Positions 1 through 12,408 of a stretch of 64,000 nucleotides of DNA are shown piece after piece. The stretch spans positions 1,860,001 through 1,924,000 of the forward strand of contig CAKJVC010000068.1 in assembly GCA_918026815.1 (NCBI GenBank), read 5' to 3'. The first letter of the stretch is position 1. Each line of letters opens with the position of its first letter. The notes under the pieces were generated by a model. That model was not told where the DNA came from. It did not search any database and was given only the letters and a program-made list of their open reading frames with translations. This stretch comes from Chalara sp. BL73. Taxonomy: Eukaryota > Ascomycota > Leotiomycetes > Helotiales. Position numbers and translations under genes: made by a program.

Positions 1-96
1 TGTTCGTCTGGTTAAATATTTTCTTCAACCTTACAATGCCTTATCTATATTCAACTCCTCATCATTCGCCATCCGATTCTATCCCCATTTCTTGGT

Positions 97-480
97 CTAA
101 CATGATCGTTTCCCTATCAACCATTCCTTCACCTCCCGTCTTGCCTCTCGCCTCTCTTCTTTCGCGCTGATTCTCCTGCCTCCAATTATCACCTCCTCCT
201 GCTTTTGCCCACCGAACCCGCCCCTATATGGATCTCGTGGCCATGCCTGGCTTGTCTGACTCCTCCTCTCATTTTCGGACGTCTGCCGCGCGAGAGATTG
301 TGGTTGCGCTTCTGCAGGCTGGTCTAATAATGTGCTGCTGGTGGAGAGGTTGGATGTTGATATGTTAGAGTGATGCATAATATTCTCTTGAGATGTGGGT
401 ATGGATTCTGTAGCGGAACTCGAGTTCGAGGTGCTTCTTAGAGGAGAGGGTGATGACGAGTGTTGTCTAAAGAAGCGCAT
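97..480 (-). CDS. Hypothetical small Ser-rich/basic protein
   Basis: An uninterrupted ATG-to-stop frame encodes 127 residues. The N-terminal two thirds are low-complexity (Ser, Thr, Asn, Gln rich, presumably disordered). The last 30 residues are charged and look helical (RRISAKEERREARREVKEW). There is no signal peptide, membrane segment or domain that I recognise. The helical tail is the kind of short conserved end seen in many uncharacterised fungal proteins, which is the main reason to call it. The gene lies at the window edge, so further exons downstream of the stop cannot be excluded. It could be a chance ORF. Confidence 0.4.
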   Translation of the reverse strand: MRFFRQHSSSPSPLRSTSNSSSATESIPTSQENIMHHSNISTSNLSTSSTLLDQPAEAQPQSLARQTSENERRSQTSQAWPRDPYRGGFGGQKQEEVIIGGRRISAKEERREARREVKEWLIGKRSC

Positions 481-1767
481 ATTGGGGATTTAAACGTGCA
501 GAGTTGGTTGATGGTCGTGGAACGGGTAGGTTTTCTATGCAGCTCGTGAAGGCCTCCTTTCTCCAAGGAGTCTTTAACGTGTGTATAGAGCGGGTTTACA
601 CGAGGCGCTGCTGAGTGTTGTATGAGTAAGGTCTCGCGCGCTGAAAGTCTATGGAGGGGTCCTCCAGTATCTGAATCAGTAGTCCGACAAAGAGTACCGA
701 GCTTGATCTAGTGATTAAGTTCCCCAACCTTATAGTCAGAAAACTTGGCTGTACTCACTAAGGTTGAAGCAGCGATATTCACACGACTTGGATGACTATG
801 CAGTGAACTGGAGACTACGCTAGATGGAATAATCTGGGGTATGGGGAATCATCTTCTTATATGAAGGACTAACAAACTCCAGCTGCCAATTTTTACGGAG
901 GAATATGACCACTAAAGATGCTCGAAGTTTCGAGCTGATAAGGCGCAGACCTCGCATCGAGGTTCTGGCCAGCCTTGGCTCCGTGGGGATAACGGCTCGT
1001 TGTTGGAGAACGGTATCCAGGGAAAATCGTGGCGTTTCTTGGCCCGAGAATATCCGACTCTTGAATTTGTTGTCAGGACTCACCTTCAACATTGCTGCTT
1101 TGTCGGAGAACCGCGTCTCGCCTTCAACAGTTGAGCAAGGTGTGGTGAATTTGCTGTTATTTAATCAGAAGATATCCCTGTATCGGCTCATGTCGTTATC
1201 ATTTGCTCGGCGCTACTTGAACAAGTCTCTCAACATGAGCAAGTTCGAGTATACCTTCTCATGAAAGACTGCCCAAAGTTCCAGTCAAAAGAAAGCTTGC
1301 TCAAATTAATATCTTCATATTCAAAAGATGCTGAAGCAAGCACTTCGGAGTATGATTCTTCACAAACAGGAAATGGTCATCCAGCCCAGTGAACAGCCGC
1401 ATGAAGGTAAAACCTCCGGGTCCATAAAGTCCTCGTGGCTATGCTTCCGCTGACTGTATGAAGCATTTAGATCTTTGCAATGCGAACGCTATTTGCTCGG
1501 GTGGCTAATAGGCCATGAACGTGTTGCAGGAAATTTAGTACCGCGAGAAGTTTGGTATAAAGGGGGGGAAAGGGCTTAAGTGCAACATAATGAAACGTGT
1601 TTCATGTAATAACTTCATGACGTGTTTAGTAGCATCTTTGTTCATCTTTATTGTTTTAAGTTTGAACATAAATTAAGTAAAGACTGAATGGGCAAATCGT
1701 AATGCGCACAGCTATCTAAATTGAACTTCACACAAGGTTGCGCCTCCGCCTCTATGGGTATCTAACA
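481..1767. other. Intergenic, no convincing gene
   Basis: Two overlapping ORFs of about 90-120 codons lie on opposite strands around 820-1264. Neither shows domain-like composition or credible splice sites. The stretch next to 1768 is the 3' flank of the CSC1-like gene. Nothing else is visible. Confidence 0.5.
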
Positions 1768-4700
1768 TTAAAACCTCATCTGTTCCCAAACCTCCCTTGG
1801 GTCGTCGTCTAAATCCACTGTTATGAGTCCCTTCTCGTCGATCCAAGCACCCTCATCGCTGATTTTGAGAACTTCTCCGGAGTGTCGACATTCCTGGAGA
1901 CTGACGCCCGCTTTATCTCTTGGTACCCTAATCCTTGGCGTCTTTGCTTTCATAGAGGGCGGCATGAACGCTTCTCTCACCGCGTTCTCATCGTAAATTA
2001 TAGGGGGGTATTCGGGCACGGCCTGCCGAAGGACCGAGTAGTCGGCGAAGACCTCAGGGTGCAGCCACTTCAACACCACATTTGGCTTGGATAATGGATC
2101 CGGGGTGATCCAGTAACTCCAAAAATCTATGCTTGATATGATTCCTGGGAATGGGGAATTTCGTACTTTGAATCGAATAAAGGATGCTAGGCCATTGGCA
2201 GTCAGCTTGAGCGCTTTCTCGCCTTCAGCGCGAGGGATGCCTCTATCCAGGGTCTGTGGATCGTGAATGATATTAGACTCATTTTCGGCTCCGGGATCAA
2301 AATCAGAGTCATATCCCGGATCCTGCTGCTCTGGGTCCTCGACTTTGGGCTCTTCGGTATCAAGATCACTATGTCCTGCACGGCGGAGCTCTTCTTCCAC
2401 GGCTAAGGTACGTGGTAGGTTATAGAGAAGAGGCAAGAGGGCATCGTTGAGGGAGATATGGACCAACGCGGTGAAGATGATGAGCCCGACCATGAGGACC
2501 ATTGGCCCGAAGGCCTTCTTCAGTACGAACAGTCCAACCATGCATATTTCAGCGAGGTAGATACCTGTCAAAGTTTGTTTCAAGGCCCTTGGGTAATGTA
2601 AGCCTCGAGCATCGAACTCCGACGAGTATATGTAGAGGAGGTTGTAGCGGTATGTGATGTAGATGATGCAGAGGCCGATGAATGCGACGCCGAGGATCAG
2701 GGGGGCGATTAATGCGTATGAGATTGCAATAACTCCCATGTTGGTGAATACAGGATATATGGCTCCCCAGTGAACGATTCGTAGTCGATGATATCGCATA
2801 CTGCGCAATCTTGGATTTTTGATAGCTGCAGAGAAAATTTGAAACCTGAAGATACTTCCTAGATGGACCATTCGTGTGGCACTCATGGCAAGACCTTGGA
2901 GAATGAAGTAGGATACATAGAAGTTTGAGGCAGTTGGTAGGTTCTGTGCGAGAATCGATTGGGCAGACATGGGATTGTCGATAATGCCTTTGACGGCACT
3001 GGAAGCAGCTGAGGTTAGTGTTGTCACTAGGAAGACTTGAACAACCTGGAAGACGAAGTATGCGTTTTGTGTAAACAATTCGATTTTGGCTTGTGTCGGC
3101 ACTCCTGCAGCTCGGGCGCAACCTATGGAGAGTTAAGTCTTGCAGGTAATGTAGGAGATGCTAAACGTACCTCTCATAATGTATGGAACAGCACTCATCA
3201 ATAACGATAGTCCCACCGCTGGCAAGAGGCCAGAAATCAGACCAAGAATTACACTGGGTAACTTGTTAATCCAAGCCAGGAAGAAAACCGCATTCGTCAA
3301 GAACTTGACATTTGAGATGATGCCAACAAGTGCACACGGGATTGACCAAAATACAACCAACACAGCAATAAAAGCTTGGATAGCAAATCTCCTGACGATT
3401 CTCTCCCACCACCTCAATTGTAGAGATTGCCAAATGATTTCTTGGGGACGAACTCCTACGATATCAGGAACCATATGATTTGCACGATGATGAGCGAGAG
3501 TCTGGTAAGCACTTTGTGCATTCGCCTGGGAATCGAATTCGATGAAAACAGCTGCGATAGGTCTGCCGTTTCCCTTCTTGTAATGCCTCCGGAGTTTGGC
3601 AATCTTCGGCGCCATCTCTTTCAGCTCCCTACGGGACCATTTGATTGTATCGACTTTTCTACCGTAGTTAGATAATGGCCTATGAACAGGCCGAGAGCTA
3701 TATGGAATCCATTGCGCAGCAACCGAGCCGTTGATATCCGGGGCTGGTCCATCAAATCCATAACTTGTCTTCAAACCTGGAGTTCCATCAACTCTAAGGA
3801 ATTCTCGTGGTGATGACGGCGTATCTGGCGAGCCCGGTGAGGCTGGTGATATGGGGGATGCTATGCCATCAATTTCTTTTAGGGCTACCGATTTTGGGGA
3901 GTTGAGTGAGACGACGCTCATATTAGCTTCCTTTGGCTCTGTATCTTGAGACCACCTTTGTGTGTAGATGTCTGGATGGCCGTTCTTCAGGGCCTTGATA
4001 TATGCAGTATTGACCTTTCTAATCAGCAGATTTTCTGCTCTCTCCAGACGACGTGCTGTTTCTTCTCTATCGTTTACCAATTCATCAAGATCATCCGTAT
4101 CTCTTGGAATCCAGATCCTCCTTACCGATTCGCCGAAGATTTTACGTAACTTTCGCTCGTCGAGAATCTGGTACGGCACACAAGTGAAAAGCACCGTTCT
4201 TGATGATAAGCGTTCCGCATAGTATGGAGAAAGGAGATATGCTTGTCGTAGGTTGATGAAGAAGACGCATTCTCTTGATACCATATACAGAATGAACCCT
4301 ATCCTGTCAGAGGCACTCTGCTTCTCAGAGAGGAGATCTCACCAAAGAATAGCCAAGCTTGAGCTGCGTGCACGTAGTACCAATTTGGCTTGACAACATT
4401 TCCAAAAGTCAATTGGTCCAATTGCTTACTTCCTTTCCCACCATATGTGTGCATCGGAAGTAGCACCGGCCATGTGATGATACATCCCATACCACATATA
4501 ACGCATAGCAGCTTGAGATACCGCAGGAAGAGGTAGCCATCAATCGAGGACTTGTTGAGGACTGTCGTGTCTAGCACTCGGTAAAATGCTGGAATCCAAT
4601 TGAACCACCCCCCCGGTAATGGGTCGCTCCGTTCACTACAATCATTAACTGATGCCTGAGAAAGAATTATGGCAGGCATACTGTGTATCGAGACTGGACA

Positions 4701-5013
4701 AGAATGTCCTCGGCGCATACACTCTCGGGAATTTCCTCCGAAGCACCCAAAAGATGAGGAGGCATACTGTCGCATAGATAGATACGGGTATCAAGGTCGA
4801 GAAGAGAGTTGCGACTGAATTGGAATTGGAGGCGGTGTTAAGGTGCAGCGCAGAGGGAGAGGTCTCGTTATCGCGGGAAGAGCCCACCCGAGGGTCATCT
4901 TGACTCACATCCTATCTCTTCATTAGCCATACAACCAGTGGGTTCTTCCTTGATGCACGTACCAAAGCTCTTGCTATAATATGGGCAACATATTGATGGT
5001 CCAAAGACCCCAT
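1768..5013 (-). CDS. CSC1/OSCA-like (RSN1, DUF221) ion channel, 1018 aa
   Basis: Predicted member of the CSC1/OSCA/TMEM63 family, cation channels or phospholipid scramblase-like proteins gated by osmotic or mechanical stress. Five exons are read: 5013-4963, 4911-4682, 4635-4343, 4298-3171 and 3122-1768, with introns of 44-51 nt. The frame closes at 1018 aa. Order: three N-terminal membrane segments (first around SVATLFSTLIPVSIYATVCL), the cytosolic region starting VSRECVFFINLRQAY, the 7-TM core (for example ILGVAFIGLCIIYITYRYNL), then an acidic linker and the C-terminal extension with SIDFWSYWITPDPLSKPN, as in fungal RSN1-type proteins. The start is the first ATG after an in-frame TAA. It sits in a 17-codon first exon that splices (intron 4912-4962, branch-like ctaat) to a frame with no ATG of its own. 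Membrane location is inferred from hydrophobicity. Confidence 0.9.
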
Positions 5014-7097
5014 TTCGAGGATACCTTGGAGCTTGCAAGAGGCATCTTAAGGTGCGAGGAGACCGGGCAGATGGGCTGCATTTTGATGGCTGGCGTTAAA
5101 CAAAAGGGTGGAGAGTTGACGGCGTGCCCAGTGGTTAGGTTCGGACGGGGCTCCTGGGGGCTGATAGGCCTGTAGATGATCGGCGGTTCACACACCTTTT
5201 GGCGAATCGAAGACGAAATTTGGGGGTGAACAACATCCTGAAGCATGCGCCATGTCGAATAAGTAAAATGGCTTTGACCAATTAATGGGATTACCCCTTT
5301 CACTATGACTATGCTGTCCTTCCAGATCAGCCAGGAAGATGCCCAAAGTGCAGGGCTTTCAATGTTGAGATTGCCTTGTTGCGTCAGTGAGGTCTTTGCC
5401 GGTTGTCTTATCAACATCCTGGGAAATCTGTAGCGCCACGGCAATCTTTGATTTACATTAGAACCCAACATGTGGACAACTTTTAAGACACTTGTCTTGG
5501 AGTACTGGTAGTCAAATTCCGGCGTAGGACGAGGAGAATCCGAGTTATTAATCTTTTGCTTCAAAAGCGACGACTTTTGTACCCTTGATAGCTTAAGTAC
5601 ACTATACTACACTACATCGTCCCCAGAAGCTGGATATGGGGATAACCTTATTATATGGAACGGACTCCTGGTACCTGAAAGCTAAAAGGTTGATATAACA
5701 CACGCACTCTCTCTCTCTATACCGGACACGAGAGTATAAAAGATCATATCGGAGAACAAAAGACAGCCGTGCTCGAAATTATTAGAACGATTACGCTTGC
5801 GTAGTTCCAGGATCCAGCCTTTGTTTCTAGAGAGAGCTCACCGCCGAATTTTCGAGTTCTAAGACTTGCTTGACGATCCACATTGAGATGTGAACCACCC
5901 ACCTTGAGAGCCAAAGATGTTTGAGCATAAGGGCTTTCTGCATAACCCTCGATCAGTTGTGAAGGAAAAGGGGAAGCAAACCAAGATCAAGGGTCGCACG
6001 AGGGCTGCACGCTAATTGTTACCTGAACTTTCGACGTAGCACAACTCAAATCGTGTCAACCCTACTCCTGCTTGGGCATCAACACCTCCAGTTTGCGGAG
6101 GTAGAAGACGAAAACAAATACGACGACGACGACGACAGTTATATCTTCAGCATCAGTTCACGACTTCTTTCCGTCGTAAAACCAACAGCAATAAAGACAG
6201 TGGCAAAATGCAAAGTATCCAAGGCCAGTCGCCACATCAGCCACAGCGCATCTAGCCCAGCGTGGAAAACCCTATTCATTTGAGTGCAACGCTGCCAGAG
6301 TAATCTGTCGCCTTCTTTCCCCTCTTTTCTGCTGTATTACGCAAAAACGATACCATCCTGTTTTGCGACCTATCGTATCGTAGCACCAAGCTAGTTAAAA
6401 ACAATTTCTAATAAAAGTACCAACCCGTGCAACTGATCACTCGATCGATGACAAGTATCCACCACTCCTAGGGAAAAAATCAGCCCACAACCACCGCGAT
6501 GGACACACATTAGCTTGCCTTTGCGTCTTATCGATGCAGCGCTAAGCGACCCTAAACGAAAAGCTTCTTCGTGCGCTCTGAGCATCATCAATCCCCCCCC
6601 AGGCAAAACCTATTTGAAGGGTCCCCTGCCCCCGCCATTTTTGCTTTTTTTCTGAATCATCAATTCCTGCACACTACACCCCGTACAGCACGCATCATCC
6701 TTGAAATCGCATCCTTGCACAGATCATCCTCCTCCTCCTCATCGTCATCATCACCAACAATTCGGATTTTGATGCTTCATAGATAGAGGCTCAATTTAAT
6801 AAAAAAAATCAAGCAACATTTCTCTCAAGGACAAGAGGTGAGGACAAGACACATTCATTTTCAAAGGCAAGGCCGGGAAGTTGACGAATCATCGTTGTAC
6901 GAGTGAGAGCGTGATTCCATGACTGGATACGAATCGACCTTTATTCTCTCTCTCCAAAGCACCTACAACAAAGAATAGCGCGTGCCATCGCCCATATATA
7001 ACCTCTGTCTGACGGCCCCCTCCATTGCAACCTCAGGTCAAGAGAGCTGCAATAGCCAGGGCAAATAAGCCCAAAAAAACAACAACAACAACGAAAC
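5014..7097. other. Intergenic; 5' regions of two divergent genes
   Basis: Holds the upstream region of the CSC1-like gene (left) and of the small gene starting at 7098 (right). A 196-codon minus-strand frame at 4974-5564 begins with TTG and overlaps the real first exon of the channel in another frame, so it is not called. There are short simple repeats, for example CT at about 5707-5718 and CGA at about 6119-6135. The leader just before 7098 is rich in AAC triplets. Confidence 0.5.
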
Positions 7098-7478
7098 ATG
7101 CTCTTCAAGGCGTTCCGCTCCTCGCGGCGGTTCTCCAAGGCATCGTCCTCCTCCTCCCCGGACCCATGCCCGGACAAAACCATGCAGCTACAGCAAGTAG
7201 CGTCCACGGACCTGCGGAAGATCGCCTCGTCGGGCTCGACGTCGCCGCCCGCCACGGCCGCGAAACCGTCGCTGCAGGCCCTGATCGCGGAGGCGGAGGT
7301 CGCGGGCGATGCGGAGCCGGAGCCGGAGAGCAGGGACTTTCAGATCTTCATGGAGAAGGCGAGGCGGGATGAGGAGAGGCGGCAGAAGGAGATCTTGCGG
7401 CAGGCGAGGGACGCCGAGAGGCGGAGGCGGGATTGTAATATGGATCCCTGGGTTGCGAAGATGGGGAAGAGCTGGTGA
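7098..7478 (+). CDS. Hypothetical 126-aa charged protein
   Basis: Single-exon ATG-to-TGA frame, clearly more GC-rich than its flanks, preceded by an A/C-rich leader and starting cleanly (aaacATGCTC). The first about 20 residues are basic and Ser-rich (LFKAFRSSRRFSKASSS). The middle is Ala/Pro/Glu rich. Residues about 80-115 form a strongly charged, probably helical block (FQIFMEKARRDEERRQKEIL) followed by a short tail with DPWVAKMGKSW. It resembles small uncharacterised proteins common in Pezizomycotina, but I do not recognise a named family. There is no transmembrane segment. A basic N-terminus could suggest organelle targeting, though that is speculation. The overlapping minus-strand Pro-rich ORF is a GC-driven shadow. 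Confidence 0.6.
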   Translation: MLFKAFRSSRRFSKASSSSSPDPCPDKTMQLQQVASTDLRKIASSGSTSPPATAAKPSLQALIAEAEVAGDAEPEPESRDFQIFMEKARRDEERRQKEILRQARDAERRRRDCNMDPWVAKMGKSW

Positions 7479-8576
7479 CGGGCGCGGTTGGGGAGGGTGA
7501 TGCTTGCCGCGGATGGCATATATCGAGGAAATTAATAGGAAGGGGGGGGCGCGCAGCGAGGATGGAGATCGCGGCATCGGGATGGGTTGTCCGGGCATTC
7601 GATATGGAAAGGCGATGAAGCTATTGATTTGACTTTGGCGAAGTGGGCGTTTGATACCCGGCCGGAATGAGGCGTTTGGAAATGCTCTTTAACCAACTCA
7701 TATATAAACATAATAACAGAACACCCACAACCGCAGCATCCGTAACCCCTTTCTCATCCTCGCCGGGCCCTGACAACACCCTTACGCTGGGCATGATATA
7801 TCAAAGACGTGACCCGATACCCCCCCAGGCCCATGGCCTGACCCTAGCCTATCCTATATCGCCACAATCTTCCAGCCCGCAATATCCCAACACCCCCCCC
7901 ATCCATGCGCCGTCTCCACCATCCACCTCAGAAGCAGCCATTAACCAAAAACCACAATATCCCCCCCAAGCAAGCAAGCATACCAACGACCAAACCTCTC
8001 GCCGCCTCAAACAGCCAGCGCCTAGATCATTCATAAGGTACCCCCACGATCTTTGAACATAGATGCACATGCAGACGCAGGGGGCAGAAGCAGAATCGAC
8101 TTCATCGTTGTCAAGATTGAAGATCGAAAGATAGTTGGCGTGCGCTAGCCGTGATGCCGTCAGGCAGGCAGGAAGCTCCGGGTGAGAGGAAGGCGGTCGG
8201 TGTTCTTGGGCTGATGAGGGAACGCCTTTTGGTAGCGGGAGGCTTGAATCATGAACTGTGTGAACCTTTGGCGTAGAGGCATGACTTTGGTAGGAGTGAA
8301 AGGATTTTGGAGCTATTGGCGAGGTTACGGAGTCGAAGGATGATGAAAGGAGAAGAGAGGAGGTGGTAGAAGAGAGAGATATGTGATCAGTGTTCTACAG
8401 TCTTTGGGGATTTACATGCAAATGTTTGCCATGAATGTCAGATTGAAGTCATTGGAGGTATAGCCAAGACAAATAGTGAGGTTAGAATCATATACCCCAC
8501 GACCCTCCACAGACCCGTTCTCTCTGGTAAATTCTAGAGAATGTTGCGGATAATTACTACACCGTCGTCTCTTCTG
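7479..8576. other. Intergenic, nothing recognised
   Basis: 3' flanks of two convergent genes. A 129-codon Pro/Ser/His-rich plus-strand frame (7667-8056) lacks domain character and probably reflects C-rich 3' sequence. Nothing else is seen. Confidence 0.5.
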
Positions 8577-9807
8577 TCAACGACTATTTTCTTGCGATAC
8601 AACAATGCAATCATCTTCCACTCCTGAGCCGTATCCTCCCGCAACCTTACCAGCAACAAAATTTCTGCTTCGGCCCTCTCGTATACTAATAATCCAAGCC
8701 TTCTTCTTTTGCTGCAGGGCTTTGCGATCGAGTTTCTCGGCGGGTTTCTGTATTATCGCTCTTTGGTATTGATCCATGGTCTTTAACTCAATATTTCTAG
8801 GCCACTCAGTTGCGTAGAGATCCCAAGCCATTGCAATAGTCGACATGTCAGAAGTCATAATTCCAAGCCCTGCATTGTTTATATTACGTCGCTCATTCCT
8901 CATTACAGGTTCAATGTACTCGAGAAAGCCAACGTGCTCTGGCAAGTCGGACCCAATGATCTTGCTGAAATATTTCTCGGCTATGGAGCGTCCTCGGGGA
9001 TTCGTCAAGTTAAACTTGCTCAGCAATCGCTCACATCGGCCGCTTGAAAGCACACTAATATCAGAAGGTTTTGGTAGCGGACTTATGTCTTTCAGTCTGT
9101 GATAAGCGGCCAATTGAAGTGCATATCTGAAAAGTGCCGGAGAACGGTGGAGGAAGGGACAGCAGATCACTTTGTTGAAAGCCCCACAGAATTTGTCTGA
9201 CCAATTCCTGTTCGCGCATACCTTGCCTTTGAATTTGAAGTTCAGATTGTAGGTACCATCGACAGCTATCCCATCAGGAAGAAAGTATGGTGGTATTTGC
9301 CCGGTTAGCTCAGTACATCTTTTCCACAAACTGTATTCGCGTTGGGAAATTGCTAAGAGTAGCCCCTGATCGAACTCGGACCAGTATTTGGTGGCCTCGA
9401 AGTTTGGAGGAATGTCCAGAACGAGAATCTAGCAGGAAATTTAATACAACCATTGACCCCAAAAGAGAGCGGATGCCTCACGTTATCGCCTGTCTCAGCA
9501 TCTGTGGTCAGATCTTCCTTTTGTTCCTGCGCATCTCGGTGTCAGCACTTGAACATGCATGTTCACGGTCAGGTAGATATCTTACGTTCTTGGTCAGTTG
9601 GACTTGACCCCAGTCTCTCAACTGCCCCAACTGTCTGGCTCGTTTCAAGCGCATTAATGGAATCTCGTCGGAACTGTCATCACTGAAGTGAGATGGTTTG
9701 GCGCGCTTTCGGCGCGTAGGTTTAACAGACTGGCCATCGTTTTCGTCGTCATCATCATCACTGAAGTAACGAACGCTAGCGAGCTTGCCTGGTCCTTTGG
9801 GTGGCAT
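8577..9807 (-). CDS. Hypothetical protein, 372 aa, three exons
   Basis: Exons 9807-9586, 9526-9482 and 9428-8577 join in phase 0. Introns are 59 nt (gtaaga..gcag) and 53 nt (gtgagg..ctag). All three exons read open with matching phase, which supports a real gene. The N-terminus (MPPKGPGKL...) is disordered with acidic patches (SDDDDDEND, SDDSSDE) alternating with basic RK-rich runs, suggesting a nuclear protein. The C-terminal 280 residues are more ordered, rich in aromatic residues (LDIPPNFEATKYWSEFDQ, WSDKFCGAFNKVICCPFLH), without membrane segments. No family is recognised. Cysteines are scattered and form no obvious zinc motif. It might belong to a lineage-specific nuclear family; function unknown. 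Confidence 0.7.
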
Positions 9808-12213
9808 TTTGTGTATGTGAAGGAGGACTGGTAAAGAAACGTAAATCTTCGCATTGTTGTGTCTGCCATATCGGAGGTGTTGTGGTACCAAAGGCGCCAA
9901 CAAGACTGGATCTAGAAAGCGACGCAGGTGTGCCCCTTCTTTTTTAGTCGAGTGCCTCTACATAGATCCCGTCTATAATCTGCATGTCGATGTAAACATT
10001 CACTCTTTGCTTGCTCTCCAAACGTCATGTTTCAGATTATTTAAGCGACTTGCACGACCCTTGTGTATTTTGTCTAGTTACCACTGTTGTGTCATCAATC
10101 CTTTAGTATATTCCGAGGACCTCGAATCACTTTCATGGGCTTGGCTTTTCTACATATGAGATCTATGGTGCCAAGAAACTGCGCTGAGTAGTCGAGCAAG
10201 ACGTGAAAGGATAATATATAAGAAAAGTAGACTGTCGGAGACAATATCCACAGGTCATTATTGTGCAATAAGCATGGGTTGGAAACCTTGACATGAAGCT
10301 GGGACATTAAGGTCCTGGGAGGCCGAGATAGAGAATGTGGCAGGTGATACCTAAGTGAATACTCCATGGCCGTATATGCTCTGCTACAATAGATTTGCTA
10401 TATGATTCAGCACTAGCTGTGGCTTGCCGGGAGCAGATCCCCTCGCAACTTCGCAATGTTCAGTGGCATCACATGGGAGGGACCAGTAGTCTTAACCCAT
10501 GTAGGTCGGCCGCTTAGTCATGAGTGCAATTACGAAATTAATCTTAAAGATTTTTCACTGATTTGAAGCACGTATCATTATTGCATCCCCAAGATTTCCG
10601 CATTTTCAAACTAGTCAAATGCCTGAGCAAAGAAAGCAAGCCAAGTTGAGACGACGCAGGTCAACGCTGATCCGAACATTTGAGTTGGGTACTAAGCACG
10701 AGAAAGACAATTCCCTGCAATATTACATTCATGTTAACACGCCTATTGAATACATCGACAAAACGCGTATGTGCTTCTGCCGTAGTTACTTATAGTGCTT
10801 GCGGCCGAATGTAAGTAGAAGCACGTGACTGTGACATTTTGCGCTAGCCGGAAATGATTTAGTAGAGTGACTTGGCCAAGCACCCAAAGTTAGACCTCCC
10901 AACATCCAAATTTCTCGGAAGCCCAACATCTACGATTGTTTCACCCCGAGCATGCCTTACCAGATTTTCATACAAGTCTATCAATCTTGTATACCGTACG
11001 CTACACCGCTCTTATGATGCAGAACCTTGACGCCCCGCTGCTTGCACGTGTATGTAGCTGCCTATCAGGCAATTTAAGGCGACGGACAAACAACAAATCT
11101 AGATGCAGATCAGCGCCCGTCTCTAGGACGTTGACGGATAATTTCACCTAATGCGATGCACAAGGCGCTTATAATGTGGCGCTGCTTGTCTAATCTAATG
11201 GCTTTGTCGAGTACTGAAGCTTGGTGAATGCCGCTGCATTCAGCTTTCTTCATTTTGCCCGTATATCGCAAATCATCACCTGCATCTAACTACGATAGCT
11301 TGTGCCTTGCTGTCTGCCTGCGCAAACTTGCGCAAATTAGTTCCAATCAAGTGTTTTGATTCATCAAGAATGGCGACATTTGCAGAGGAAAAGACTTTTT
11401 TTGGGAGTCTCTGCCGAGGAACGGCGCTATCCCGCCCTGAACAGGCTGACATGAGCTGCATAACATGGTTCTCCTGAAGATCAATTTATCGTACAGTAGA
11501 AAGCCAACTGCGAAATTGAGATCTGGCATATTCGCTCTCTGCTTAGTGGTTGCAAGGCTATCACAAGACCTGAGATATGCGAAGCGATCAGATCTACCTG
11601 TGCCGCGAAACTCGATGCCAGATTGTGCCTCTTCTAGTCGACTTCTAGAAAGTGGCTGCCACGTGAGATTGCGAGGCAGTGCACTCCCTGGTGTCGGCTT
11701 TTGCCATCAGGCTTAGTAAACCCGCTGTGTCTTGTGTAAGAGCGCCGTTTTTGGGCAAGGCTGCGGCTATTGGACAGTGGATCGTTGCCTTATTTCAACG
11801 TCGAAGCTATTCTCAGTTTTGTTGCACGTCGCATCTTTTTGATTGTGCTGAAAAGCCAATAACTATAGTTGAGGATATACTGTTCTGGTATCAGTGACAC
11901 AAGTAGCGGCTAGATCACGTCCGCCGCACATACATTGATAAGAAGGAAAATATGGCATCAAGTTATGTTGTGTAGAGGTTCATGAAGGAGATCTATTTCT
12001 ATCTTGGCAATCCGCAGCAGAAACCGGTCCGCTCCCCAAATGTGTTCAAGGAAATTCCAAACTTCAAATCACATATTCCCAACCTGCCGCCAGCTATCAA
12101 GAACGCCGGTATACCGGTATACCGTAGACTCGTGACCAGCGAGCATCCTGAGCAGATGTAAGTGTTTTTTCAATATCAGTCAGAAAACAAGTGGATAAAC
12201 CTACAACTTCTTT
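9808..12213. other. Gene-poor stretch, one possible small plus-strand exon
   Basis: No family-level gene is visible. The one coding-looking item is a 59-codon plus-strand frame at 11982-12161 (starts MKEIYFYLGNPQQ, contains GIPVYRRLVTSEHPEQ) that runs into a perfect donor (gtaagtg, 12158). A plausible acceptor (tttctag) lies near 12221, after which the frame would continue open over the antisense of the small zinc gene. It contains a 16-bp perfect palindrome at 12108-12123. Other ORFs here are short and AT-rich. Confidence 0.35.
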
Positions 12214-12408
12214 CTAGCGTCGTCTGCGTCGCACACGAACTCTATGCTCTTGAACCGAACATGCGTCACAGCGGCGGTGATAGCATTCATGGTTGGGACA
12301 GTGGGGATTGTTATGGGTGGTCATGCCCGTCGATCGTGGATTCCCGTAATTGTCCACACATGTACAGCATGTCCAAGTGTAATAGTAGGTGTATTCGTAT
12401 TCTGGCAT
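12214..12408 (-). CDS. Small Cys/His-rich putative zinc-binding protein (member A)
   Basis: 64 residues, ATG start (MPEYEYTYYYTW). It carries W-T-C-C-T-C near residue 12, a spacer, then C-P-N-H-E-C-Y-H-R-R-C-D-A-C, ending in a basic tail of Arg. This is the pattern shared with four other minus-strand ORFs up to 22.1 kb: W-x-C-x2-C, then C-x2-C-x-H-x-[RK]-C-x2-C. Here the middle pair is spaced C-x4-C. The cysteine/histidine spacing suggests binding of one or two zinc ions; there is no signal peptide, so it is probably intracellular. The polyaromatic start (YEYTYYYTW) is like member C (EYIYIW). Function unknown. A plus-strand spliced frame overlaps it and competes as an explanation. Confidence 0.55.
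   Translation of the reverse strand: MPEYEYTYYYTWTCCTCVDNYGNPRSTGMTTHNNPHCPNHECYHRRCDACSVQEHRVRVRRRRR

Noticed and set aside
4974..5564. 196-codon minus-strand ORF
   Set aside because: Starts with TTG, composition is not protein-like, and it overlaps the true first exon of the channel gene in a different frame.
7188..7598. 136-codon Pro-rich minus-strand ORF
   Set aside because: Shadow of the GC-rich plus-strand gene at 7098-7478.
9298..9380. tRNA-like string (ggttagctcag with gatcgaactc downstream)
   Set aside because: It lies inside a coding exon on the other strand and does not fold into a cloverleaf with a proper acceptor stem.
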